Below, piece by piece: positions 53,424-64,000 of a stretch of DNA of 64,000 nt. The position numbers and the translations under genes were made by a program. This DNA comes from Eleginops maclovinus (lineage: Eukaryota; Chordata; Actinopteri; Perciformes; Eleginopidae): positions 6,814,001-6,878,000 of the forward strand of contig NC_086351.1 in the NCBI RefSeq assembly GCF_036324505.1, read 5' to 3'. The notes beneath the pieces were generated by a model that did not search any database, was not told the DNA's origin, and saw nothing but the letters and a program-made list of their open reading frames with translations. Positions within the stretch are counted from its first letter, which is position 1. Every line of letters starts with the position of its first letter.

Positions 53424-56400
53424 TTTTAAAAAGTTCATTTTTTAAAGCGCATTTCCCCTTTGGATGAATCCCTTTGGGGGTCTTTTGGTTTTGACTGCAG
53501 TACTTGCAAAATTAATCACAGTCCCATCATCCTCATCCCTACCTAGTTTTCATTTCTAATTATCAAACACCTAAACATAATGAACATAGTATTAAACATG
53601 TTAAGTATTAGCATGTTCAGTGCCTCTACATTGGCGTACAGTCTCACACAGGCTAAACTCTAAATACTTTTCTAATATGACTGATAACTTGATCTTTTGT
53701 GGACTTTTTTTTTCAAATTAAACTGAGAAGTTTTGAGGATAAATCACTCTCTGGTGAAGCTGCATTGACATAGATATTTGAAACATTTGGGGATAAGGGA
53801 TCACAGTTAAAAACACTGGTATGATTTTATGACGATGGTATGATTCTTATAACTTTAAATACAAGTGTAAAGTAATATCGATCAAAAATACTCAAGTACC
53901 AGTATCTCATTATTGCAAAAAGTACCACACTTGAGTAAATGTGCCTAGTAAAACTGATCTTCTCTCCTTTTCTGTTCTGCTTAGTCCTCCTCTCTACCAA
54001 TGTGCTGGCTCAGCAGCCGGTAGAGATCCAGTTCCAGACAGACCCGGTTCTGGTTCAAACTGGTTCTGAGATCGTGTTTACGGTGCTGACGGTGTCCCAG
54101 GTTTTCTCCATGAAATGGCAGTTCCAAGGAGGAGTCACTATTGGTCAGTGGAGCTCAGGATCCTCAGCGATTAACCCGGGAACCCAGTTCGTGGGTCGCG
54201 TCGCCATCTCTGCAAACCAGCTCCGAATCACAGGCGCACAGCTCCGAGATGCGGGGGATTACACGGTGGAGGTGACCCCCTCTGGTACCACAGACTTTGT
54301 TGTTAACTCCAGATCGGTACAACTGAGAGTCTTTGGTAAGAGAAAAAGAAATGTGCCTGATTTAAGACTTAAGAAGAAGAAAAGGAGGGAAGGGAAGGTA
54401 GGAGGGGTGGGGAAGTGTATGATAACGTAAAGTAGGAAGAGAAGTAAGTGAAGAGAGAAAAGGGAGGATTTTGGGAGTAAGAGAATTAGTCTGGGAGGTA
54501 TAATAAAATTTGTGACCCATAGTAGGCGAGGTAAAATTAATGAAAAAGGAGGAGGGGATGAAACTAGTGGTTCAGGGCTTTATGCTAATAAAACACATTT
54601 GATATGCAGCGCTCATGCTCTTAGATGGTTGATATTGTAGCTGTCTAAATATGTAGCTTTAAATTTACATAGAGTATTTGCATTAATTTACATTCAGTTC
54701 TGTAACGAAGCCGGACCGGCTGAGTGTTTCTTTTTATTTTCAGACATCAGCCCACACTAGAGACATGACACTGTAGTCTTTGCCATCCCTCTTACCATCG
54801 GCGCTAATAGGGTGTCAGGGTGACCAAATTGTTAGAAGCACCAGTCTATTATTGCTGAAAGGTCACATCCTCCAAACTCACAGCAGCTAGTTCGGATCCG
54901 TGTCCTTGAGCACGTCCAACTCCCTGATAACTTACTTTAGAAATGAGTAAAAGCTACAATCCTATATATTTCCCAATGAGTCACAGCAGAGGCAAGCTTC
55001 AAGTTGGAACATTTGCAAGTGATCAGAGATATTTGCTGTCTGCTATGTTTTTGTTTGTTTGCTGTTGCCGCTGCAGTTTTGTCTTAGTCACGGCCTTCTC
55101 CGTCAGCACGCCCCCTCTTCTCCCTCTCCAATTATTTAACTTAGGCTGACTGCCAAGAGGCATCTCTGCTACCACTCACACCGTCTGCCCTCTTACTCAC
55201 CATCTGTGCTTCTATCTGAATCCTGTCCCTTCTCAGCTCTCACTTGCTTTGATTACAACAAATTATCCTCAACAGAAACATAAAACTGCCCTGTTTTGTT
55301 CTGTCAGTCCAACTGCTGAAGTGAGCTCTCATATACTCTCATGCTCTCTACCTACAGCCATAGTGCCTTTTTAGAAACCTTTTCTGCTTTTGTAGCTCTC
55401 TTTGGTAACCCATATGTTTTATACTCTCCCTGTAGATGAAGTGGCGGGGTTGAATCTGATTGTCCCCCCAGTTGCGGTGGAGGGGAGGAATGTGTCTCTG
55501 CGGTGTACATGGACTGCTGGGACCGATATTACAGTCCAGTGGGGCAAAGGAGGTGTAGCCATCGTCACCGACGCCAGGATCACCATCTCAGGCGACTTTC
55601 TAGTCATCAACCCAGTGAGACGAAGTGATGCCGGGGATTACTCATGCACTGTCAGCAACCCTGTCAGCGCCCAAACCACCACACAGAGCGTCACTGTCTA
55701 CTGTGAGTTTGATCAAGACAAGTGGCCACTAATCTGCTGTAGCCACTGCAAACAGCAGTAGCTTATCTGCTCTATCTACATAGCACTGCAAACAGGGTGC
55801 TGGATGCACTCAGATTGCAAAGGACATTCTTCCAAAGGCTCATTGTGCTGTCTTGGCTTTGTGTTGATCACATCCTTAATTCTGAGGTGACAGTCTGACC
55901 GTAATACCAAACACTACCAATCATCCCACTGGCATATTTAAGTGGCCCGTTATCGTTGTCCTCTAACATTAAACAGATGGTTCTTTACCCAAATGAAAAA
56001 CACATGAATTTGTGGGTGTTGTTGAAATCTGTTGGTGCTATGCATGCCAAAAGTGGATTTTCTGGGAGAAATGTAAGTCACGCTTATTTTAAATCACCAC
56101 TTCTGATGTCCACCCAGACAGTTATATAAACTAAAACTGCAACTATTATTGTTATCATCATTGTTATTGTCACTATAGATTCATCTCTTTATAGCTCAGT
56201 CGATGAATGGTAAGGAAAATGCTTCCCCAGTAAGTTACGTCACACTTTGACGTTTGATTGAGCTGTTATATAAAACAGAAAACATCTCACATTTTAGAAT
56301 CTGAAAATATTTCGACTTTTTTGCAAGAAATGGCTTGAACTATCACATGAATATCAGAATTCTTATTAACAAACGTTTTAAGAAGATTTCTTCTATTGGA

Positions 56401-59400
56401 ACCAGCAGCCAATCAGCTTAATTTAGCACAATGACTAAGTGGTTTTCTTAAACATAACTTAATCCATCCTCTTAGTAAGTTGCAAACACCCAAAAGTGTA
56501 GGACTCTGGATAGCTGCAGTGACTTTTCCTGGGAATGTTTACTCACTATGCAGTACTACTTCAGACTCTGTGCACAACTTCACAATGCTCCAATGTACAC
56601 ATGACTTTTTAATGTTCCTTCAAGAGGCAGCAGCCAATAGTATTTTAGATTTAACATCCAACAGAAAGTGCACAGCTCCTTCATGCGCTTTGTAAAAAGG
56701 CAACAAGAAAGAGGAGGGTTCATTGCCATAGCCAGACTAGTGACTTAAACCCAAAAATGACAGAGAGATAAAAACTTGAGTAGAAAATATTATCGGTGCA
56801 TTAGAGGTAGCTTATTGGAATACAGATGCCCCTTGTTGTACTTGTGATCCAAATGTTTTTGATGCTGATAAATGTCCTCTGATCTTCCACAAACCAGATG
56901 GCCCTGACACCCCTGTGCTGACCAAGGAGAGCGCTAAAGAGTGTGTTGGGGGAGGGGATGTGTTGGTGGGACAGGAGGTGCGTCTCACCTGCTTGTCTGA
57001 CTCGCTGCCCCCTGCCCTGTTCTCATGGCAACGTGACGGACAGACGGTCGCGACCGGACAGCCGGACAGCGGGGTGCTCAACCTTCAGACTTTATCAACA
57101 GATGAGAGCGGCCGGTATGTGTGCATGGCCAGAAACAGCGTCACCGGAGGCACGTCGGAGCATGGGACAGACTTGGCCATCGTGGGTGAGTTATAGCGGA
57201 GGCTGGCCTCTCTGTGACTGATAATGATGAGAGTTGGTTTTGGACAGTTTCCTGTATCTGTCATCACAACTGCAGAGAGTATCGACTGAGATGGATCTTA
57301 AGAGAACGTGTTCAAAGTCCTTCAGTGACTTTCACACGTTCTTCCCTCGTCTATATTTTCATTTCTGTCTCTCTTTGTAACTCTATCATCCTTTTTTAGA
57401 ATCTTCCCCTTCTCTCCTCTCCTGTTCTCACTTCTATTTTTAGTCATTTTTTCAGACTCATTATCATTATTAATTCTGCCCCTTTGACACCATTTTTTAA
57501 AAATGTATTTCAGCCACGTGTCTAAATGTCGGGGAGGTAGTGGGGATTGTGATTGGCTGTTTGCTGCTGCTGATCCTCATTGTGCTTATTGTCTTTCTCC
57601 TGCGACGAAGGAGGGGTAAGTCTTTGTTTGTGACCGTGTACATTTTTATTTGTCCACTATTTTGCTTTAAATTGTGCTGAGTCAAACACTTTGTAAAAGG
57701 CTTTTTGATGATCTTTATTTCCTTTCATACATCGCATAATAGCTCAAACACATTTTCATGCACTGAAGGGATTTCTTTCTATTATTTCTATAATTGCAGC
57801 ACAGAGACAAAGTGATGCTGCTGTGCTTGTGCAGAAGGACAACCCGAATCCCAGGCTGATAGTAAGCCTCAGTAAAGTTTACATGTGATTCTCCATTGAT
57901 TTTGTCTTCATCCAGTCCATGTGCTGGTGCTTATGGGCTTATCCAAAAATGACCCTCTCATTCCATCTTTCTTTTGCTGTCTCTTCTCTCCCTCCTCTCA
58001 TTTTTCATCTGCTCCCATTAAGCCTCCAGATCCACAACCTAATGGTGCAAGGGATTTGGGCCAAGGTCCCCAACCCCCCCTGTATAACACACGTCATCCT
58101 GAAGGCGTATACGCTGCCCCGCGTGAAAGCCGCAGCATCCCACAGACACTGCAGCTGAACGGGCTGCATAACTCCGGCCCACACCAACAGAATGGACTGA
58201 CCCACGCAAATGGACTCCTACAAAATAATGCCAATTCATACCCACACACTGGCATTGACAACAGGGCTTTTACGCACACTGATGCTCAAAATACAAACAC
58301 ACTCCCCAACACACAGCAGCAAAATCCAAACATCCTCATTCAGACTGGCGGTGCCCAGGGCGGCAACCAGCAGCCGGGGGTCCACCTCAGCCTCAACACA
58401 CTGCCACAGAGTGCTCAGCAGAACAACAATGCGCAAATGCCCACCATACATGTAAATCTTAACTCATACCCAACCAACAGCCATCAGACTCAGCAAGACA
58501 GCTCCTTTCCTCTTACCAATACTGCCAATAATAACACTTTGCAAAGCCAACAGAACGTAACACACGCAGAGCAATCAAATCCCAGAATGCAAAGCGGGCA
58601 GCCCTTTCCTAGTGACCCCAGGCTTAATGGTCACATAGAGGCAGATCACCTAGATCAGCCAAGGCTTGTCCCGACTGGATACACACACTACAACAGTAAT
58701 AACACTGTCCAGCGAAACGCCGACACACAGACGTTCCAGCGGGACCCAGAGCCTCCTAGCAGGTCTGAAAGAAACTCGTGGGATCTCCTCAGAGGCACAC
58801 CAGCGTATCCCAGCGGCACGCCTCATAGAAGACAGACATCACCTGAGTACACCTCTGACAATACAGACTACACCTACCATCCGCCCATACCAGAGGCAAG
58901 CGCACCCAGCAGATCTCAGCATCGACTCCAGAGCCAAAACACTTCACGGAGCAGAGCTTCACCAAGACGAGAAGCACCATCAGAGGAGCGACGGACAGGG
59001 AGCCGTTCTGCTGATCATCGAGGCCCAAACACTCGCAGTGTAACACAGCTTGAGGCTGAACACAACACACAGAGAGGCAGACACACACAAAGGCAGAGCG
59101 CTCAGCGAGACATCAGAGATCCGCCTGGTAGCCAGAACGCCCCCAGGCAGGAAGCCACACACAGGAATAACCCCCAGGCCCTGCCTCTCATGAGCCAGCA
59201 GGCCTCTGTAGTCCACTCTGCTCTGTCACAAGGACCCACGACACAACAGGGACCGGCTGCACCTCGGGGTGCAGATACAAGAGCTTTGGCTGATCCTAAT
59301 CACCTTCCACAGACACACAGAGCAGCACAGATCCAAACCTCATCACAAGGCCTGGGCAAACAGACACAGCCTGTCATAAATGGTGCCAATCCTCCCCGCC

Positions 59401-60208
59401 AAGGAGGCACTGCTCCACTCCCAAACTCTTCTGCCCAGCATAATCCCAGTCACCTAACCCAGGCTGCTCTCACAGCCCACACTGAGAGGGCTCAAACATT
59501 TCAGAATAGGAAACATCAGACCATGGCTGCCCTGCTTCACCCCGGACCACAGACACGGGCTCCTGCTGACGGGGCTAAGCAACCACCAGCTCCTCCTCCT
59601 GTGATCCCCCTCACACAGTTCCAGACCCTCCCCAAGAAGCACATCCCGCACAGATCCCCAGTCAGAGGGCCTCAGCCACCTAGACCTCCTGTCAACATGC
59701 CGGTTGCTCAACGACACCAACAAGTACAACATCGGCCCACCAACCATCATCCCCAACGTGGACACATGCATGCCGACCCACACAGGCATGCCAATGGCCA
59801 TGGGCATCCTGCACACTTCACCCAGCAGGTAAGTGAGACACGGCATGATGCTGCTGCCATATGTTTGTTGATATGACTTCTTTCCAGCAAAAACAATCTC
59901 TGTCTGATGTGCACTTACAGCTGTCATATGTCATATGTGCATATGTGCAGTGTTACAGGCTTGTTTCTACCTGCACCCCTCAGCAGTGTGTGCTTTTCTA
60001 GTGTGCATTTCTTGATGGATGCTTGACAGCACTTGTATACGGCTGTTGCACTTTTACGGTTGTCGTTCGAAAAAAATGACATTAAAATGTATTTAGTCTT
60101 GAGTGTTTGTGACACTGTGGTTCTGCCTCTTCTTCTGCGTGACATGTTGCCAATGAAGGGCTTATTGTGTCTTTCCAGCATCAGACTCACAGGGGGAGAC
60201 CAAAATGA
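49751..60208 (+). CDS. Three-Ig-domain CEACAM/HEPACAM-like receptor with giant low-complexity tail (981 aa)
   Basis: A type I membrane Ig-superfamily protein, probably for adhesion or recognition. Coding exons: 49751-49790, 53985-54335, 55436-55702, 56898-57185, 57514-57615, 57800-57861, 58023-59828, 60179-60208. They join in frame into 981 codons plus TGA. The signal peptide (1-22) is split by intron 1 (MRQPSLLLRLSLA, then VLLSTNVLA). Ig1 (23-130) has no cysteines (EIVFTVLTV, AGDYTVEVT), as in CEACAM N domains. Ig2 (131-219) has SLRC and DYSC. Ig3 (220-315), entered through YGPDTP, has RLTC and RYVC. The membrane helix is 324-345, followed by RRRR. The tail (346-981) is rich in Gln, Asn, Pro, Ser and His. 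It has YxxP motifs (Tyr400 VYAAP, Tyr655 YHPP) and PxxP runs near 890-900 and 920-927. I see no ITIM or ITSM. Reading past the exon 7 donor would give a different 15-residue end. Orthology is unknown. Confidence 0.85.
52852..53952 (+). mobile_element. hAT-type MITE, copy 4, with TAA microsatellite inside
   Basis: It starts CAGGGGTGAAAGGAGCATTC, then has TTTACAAGTTAAAGTCCCAC and ATCATTCTGCAGGAAATGGC. It ends ATACTCAAGTACCAGTATCT, then CTTGAGTAAATGTGCCTAGT. Both ends resemble the family termini, so this is the most complete of the four copies. The TAA expansion lies where the family carries its ATTATTATTGATG block. It sits in intron 1 of the plus-strand Ig gene and stops about 32 bp before the exon 2 acceptor at 53984. 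Confidence 0.6.
53232..53424. repeat. TAA/ATA trinucleotide microsatellite, imperfect
   Basis: About 190 nt of ATA/TAA units with several runs of 5-8 A. It reads as poly-Ile/Asn on one strand and poly-Tyr on the other, which are repeat artefacts. Confidence 0.95.
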
Positions 60209-60372
60209 TGACAGATGTCAGCAGAGTACTATCTACAACTGTCCCGCATCCACTGACAAACAAACAGCTGACACACTTGATCCAACGTACCATCGAGCAG
60301 GACTGACTGCACAAGGTTCTCCTCTCAACAAAGCTGACACATCCTGGTGTATCAGTCGCTCAGGTTAAAGGA

Positions 60373-60378
60373 AATAAA
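60373..60378 (+). terminator. Candidate poly(A) signal of the plus-strand Ig gene
   Basis: AATAAA lies 164 nt past the TGA at 60206-60208, and T/GT-rich sequence follows. It is the first canonical signal after the stop and gives a short 3' UTR. Confidence 0.65.
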
Positions 60379-63300
60379 GATGTTTCCCATTGGGATTATA
60401 AAGTGTATATATTTTTTAAATAGAGTACTGCTTTTTCTAGAAATTAATGTCAAATTATCAAAAGCAGGATGCTAAATTTGCACTTTTTAAAAGAATGTAT
60501 TAACGTGATATTGAATGGGTTTTTTTTTTTTTCTGAAATCCTTCCCCGTCAACAACATCGCTCTACACACAAATAAACACACACAGACGTTATGTAGTCC
60601 CACGTGTATTGTACTATTTTGCCTTCTGAAGCCATGCTCATGCATCAAACTTGGCTGCGGAGCCTCCTCCGAGTCGACAGGCTCAGTGATCCATAGCTCT
60701 TGACCAATTCACATCCCCTCATCCATTCATCATAAAAAGATCCAAACAACAGCACCTTGACAACATGCACTTGAGGTACTCACATGAATATATCTGTCTC
60801 TGATCTAATATTGACGGTCAGTAAATGAGAAATTAATTCACCCCTGTGACGGGTGACAATTATGAAAGAAGAAATTAGCCGTTGGGGCGGTTCTTAATAT
60901 AAATGGAACTATTTATTTTGCGCCTTCTGTTTACGGATGCTTCGTATGACACTTCTCAATTAAGGGATTCGCCTCAGTGGTGCTCAGGCGTAATGCTCAG
61001 CTAACTATGAAGGGGATCCCCATATGGATGCGCGCTTATCAATTAAATGCTTTTTTATGTGACTTAAATGATTTGGAAAGTAATCACTACCCGGGCATGA
61101 ACGAGGTCAGCACAAAGACTGGAGCTGCCACGCTTTCTGCTGAAAAAGCACAAAGTAACAATTTACTGTCTGCACCGGGTCACGGACAGCACATTAAAAA
61201 CAATGGGATGTCATTACTTTTACAGATGATGTATTTATTGAATTATAATGTTGGTGCTTTATTTAAACTCGGGAATGCTTGTAAAAACGTATTATTCTGG
61301 TTGCACCAATTGAAAATAATGCTGTTATTTCTGTATAAATGTTAATTTCACGTGGAATTTCAAGGGTGAGGATGCAACGATTACGTTTGTTATTGTCAAC
61401 AAATCCACAAACTGATCCTACTTGCAAGAGATTTTTTTTTCTGTGCATTACAGCACCATTGTTGTCTCATAAATACACATCAATGAGCCACACAGTTGCA
61501 CTGCCTGACATAGTCAAGTATTACCATAAACATGGCCACTTCATCCGATACCATCAACACTATCCTGCTGCTGTAAATTCACACAGCAACATAAAATATA
61601 ACCGCAATAAAGTCACTAACAGGCCATAGACTCACACTATCCTGCATAAGGGAACCGTTTGCTGTAAGTGAACACAAAAGCATCAAATGTGTAAATCCCC
61701 AGCTGAAGAATCCCCAATATATGCACAAGTTGCTGCTATGTGAGTATTTTATCAAATCTGCAGTGTCAAGATGTTGCAGGAAAGCCTTCTTTGTACAGAA
61801 CGCCATATTTGCAACCTGTTATTAAAGATTTACGTCCTCAAGTGCAACAAATGGGCTGAGAACCTTCAACAAGGAAAGGAAGTAACACTTGAGAGAGAAA
61901 ATGATGCACAGTTGTTTTTCATCTTTACGTGGGATTGGTTGACATTCATCCTCGCATCAAAATACATTAACTTAACATCCAAATACACAACACATCTGTC
62001 GGCTCCGACCAAACACCTGGAGCATGAGATTCACTTTAGTGCCTTGAATAATGGTGCTGTTTTAGGCAAATGAATGCTTGTGTATTTTTGTACGTTGTTT
62101 GGGCTTGAGGAATCCATACAGAATGTTCTCAATAATAAACACATGTTTTTCAATATAACCTGTGTGAAGTCTTCTGTTGAAAAGAACTAGCATAACTTTC
62201 AAATTCTGCACATTGTTATTTCCATCACAGCTGAAATCGTCTAAACTATTCAAAGCACAGTGCACAATCTTTACTTTATTTTGCCTCTCCTTTCGATATA
62301 AACGCATGCTACGAAACCTACGGATCTTTTGATTTTCAGTACAAAACACCTCATGCATGTTGACAGTAAGTCAGAGCCCACAAACATCTATTTATTCCTC
62401 TGAATCACAGCACTGTTTGCAGCCTAGGCATATTTCTGCTCACTGTGTCTATAGTGCTAATTATGCATGGCGCCTGTGTACACCGCACGCTGTTGTTGAT
62501 TCTCCTCAGATGAATCTGTTCCTTCGGCTTGTTGAGGAGGTGCAGAGCGTGTGTTTGGATCACAGCTTCATCAGTTTCCCAATCCCCTGCTCCCACTTGT
62601 ACGTCACCTCTGATGAACAGTCCTGCTGCTCACTATTGGAGACACTTCACGGTAGTCTAGCACTGTAACGAGTGGAGATGGAGTGCATTTGAGTACCGGG
62701 TACTAGAAAAGGTTGCGGCATTGCCTACCTGTTCCAGATAAAAGCTGTGATTTATGAAAAGTTTGAAGCAGTTTTACAAGTAGTGTTTTGTCCACGGTTC
62801 CTGCTGTCTGTGGAGTGAAGTGTGTTGTTTATAGCCTAAACAATTCAAATTACAAGACCCTCTGTTGTCTTGAAGCACAAAATATAGTAAACCTCGATTG
62901 TTGATGTGGCCTCCTTCCCTGGGCCAATTTACATGTAAATCTGCTGGTGTTGTTTTATTAAACTGATTTGCTGTGATTTATTGTGACTGCCGCAAGTAAT
63001 TGTAATTGTTTACGCATCCCTTTGGAGGCATAAATTAAAGGCAAACATAACTCAAGTGCGGTGTGTGCAAATAGGACATTTTTTGTATTGATGAATGCTC
63101 GTTTTGGTGCGTGTCAAACTGCAGCAGAGAGCTTTCCCGCCTCGAGTGCGCAGAGAGCCAGAGTTGATTTTACTCAGGAGACTGCAGTGGATTTGCACAG
63201 GAAAACTTAACACTTCAAAATGGCCTATATATTTCTAATCCAATTTTAATTTAGATTCAGCTCAGCGGGCACACATCATTTTGTAGATTTGATAGCATTT

Positions 63301-63922
63301 TATAGTTTGAAATAGCATTGGAGGTGCCATAAGGCCCAGACAGAATTTATTCCAATTACCTAACAGCTCCAAGTGAATAAAAATTCATGATGCCGCATTT
63401 CTTTCGTTCACTGCAGTAACGGCGATTATCTTCCACCACACGGGAAACGAAAAAGGTCAGGCATGATAGTCCTCGTAAGTCGTCATCATCATTGAAACGA
63501 ACTGGTAAGTCCTTCGAGATCACTGTGTCCATCCCTGTCAAAGTATCCTTGAGCAAGACACTGAAACAGCGTCTGAGCACTGACCCCCTTCTGTGAAATG
63601 CCACTTGAATATGAGACTCAGAGGAATATGAAATGAAACAAATGTATGATTAAACTTTAAACACTGAACTAAAAAAAACACCATGTGACACCATGACCCT
63701 GAATTTATAGCTTCGGTCTGTGCCACAGTGATCTATCCATTCAACGAGTCCTTGAGCGGGACAGTGAATCCCTAGCAGGACACTGACTGTAAATCCCTCC
63801 AGGTGGGAGTTTATAAAATGCCTAAACTGCTCGTTGGCATCCAGGGACTCCATGCCTCGCCATCCCACAAGGGGGAGCCATGTGAGAGGATTATTGAAGT
63901 TATCTATTGATCACTTTCCACC
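60379..63922. other. Intergenic region downstream of the plus-strand Ig gene
   Basis: AT-rich sequence with no convincing gene. A more GC-balanced exon-like stretch at 62500-62660 and a dispersed fish repeat at 63490-63580 are the only structured parts I can pick out. Confidence 0.55.
63490..63580 (-). repeat. Dispersed teleost repeat (CTTGCTCAAGGA type)
   Basis: On the minus strand, TTTCAGTGTCTTGCTCAAGG and then ATACTTTGACAGGGATGGAC match the very common fish genomic repeat of the form GTGTCTTGCTCAAGGACACTTTGACA. A related, more degraded stretch lies at 63735-63790. Assigned from memory. Confidence 0.5.
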
Positions 63923-63964
63923 ATGTTTTTCCTCAAGGCCTTCACCATCTGTGCTACTTTGATG
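63923..63964 (+). CDS. Possible first coding exon of a gene running off the right edge
   Basis: A CCACC context precedes ATG at 63923. Fourteen codons follow, MFFLKAFTICATLM, hydrophobic like the start of a signal peptide, and then a strong GTGAGT donor at 63965. Nothing more is visible before the window ends, so the product is unknown. The phase 0 donor differs from the phase 1 donors of the Ig genes, so it need not be a third Ig receptor. A chance match is possible. Confidence 0.35.
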
Positions 63965-64000
63965 GTGAGTGCTGAAATTAAAAACAAGCCACAGGCAAAG

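Noticed and set aside
53196..53438. Poly-Ile/Asn and poly-Tyr open frames
   Set aside because: They are translations of the TAA microsatellite.
53939..53984. ATG at 53939 as the start of the plus-strand Ig gene
   Set aside because: The segment is the end of a MITE plus a polypyrimidine tract and acceptor. Joining to 49751-49790 gives a better signal peptide and a consistent phase.
57921..58022. Treating the 651-codon open frame from 57921 as a stand-alone gene
   Set aside because: The first 34 codons are intron sequence ending in an AG acceptor at 58021-58022. The real coding part is an internal exon entered in phase 0 from 57861.
58666..59043. A 125-codon frame in +2 relative to the tail exon
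   Set aside because: It is a frame shadow of the low-complexity tail. The joined exon phases select the other frame.
59454..59927. A 157-codon minus-strand open frame opposite the Ig tail exon
   Set aside because: It lies opposite a proven in-frame coding exon whose biased composition removes stops on the other strand. It shows no family signature.

Overview
This is vertebrate nuclear DNA, most likely from a teleost fish. The genes have many exons with GT/AG introns, there are long dinucleotide and trinucleotide microsatellites, and the interspersed repeats are typical of fish: an L1-like LINE, hAT-type elements carrying the CAG(A/G)GGTGG...AAGTAAAAGTA signature, and fish LINE-tail repeats. 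I cannot name the species from sequence alone.

Positions 1-27648 hold a complete Argonaute-3 coding sequence (ago3, + strand). It has 19 coding exons that join without a frame break into 860 codons plus stop, the length of human AGO3, and all four slicer residues are present. The first coding exon has only 19 nt and lies at the very left edge (8-26); intron 1 is about 9.9 kb. Intron 9 (15812-21750) holds a nested insertion: an antisense L1-like LINE interrupted by a 2.1-kb DNA transposon with terminal inverted repeats. Removing the DNA element with one 6-bp TATATA duplication brings the two halves of the LINE reading frame back into register. A long 3' region with several candidate poly(A) signals follows the ago3 stop codon, up to about 34.6 kb.

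From 34.6 to 42.6 kb I see no convincing gene. From 42.6 to 60.4 kb there are two immunoglobulin-superfamily receptor genes arranged head to head. The minus-strand gene (42715-46841, 5 coding exons, 271 aa) encodes a signal peptide, two Ig domains, one membrane segment and a very short tail. The plus-strand gene (49751-60208, 8 coding exons, 981 aa) encodes a signal peptide, a V-like domain without cysteines, two C2-like domains, a membrane segment and a very large tail of about 636 residues. That tail is Gln/Asn/Pro/His-rich and comes mostly from one 1.8-kb exon. The layout resembles CEACAM/HEPACAM/CD2-type adhesion receptors, but I cannot assign orthology. The plus-strand gene also appears to have a spliced upstream ORF, a MITE copy next to its presumed promoter, and a second MITE ending about 30 bp before the exon 2 acceptor.

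From 60.4 kb to the right edge there is mostly anonymous sequence with one or two dispersed repeats. A possible first coding exon with a hydrophobic N-terminus (63923-63964) suggests another gene beginning just before the window ends.
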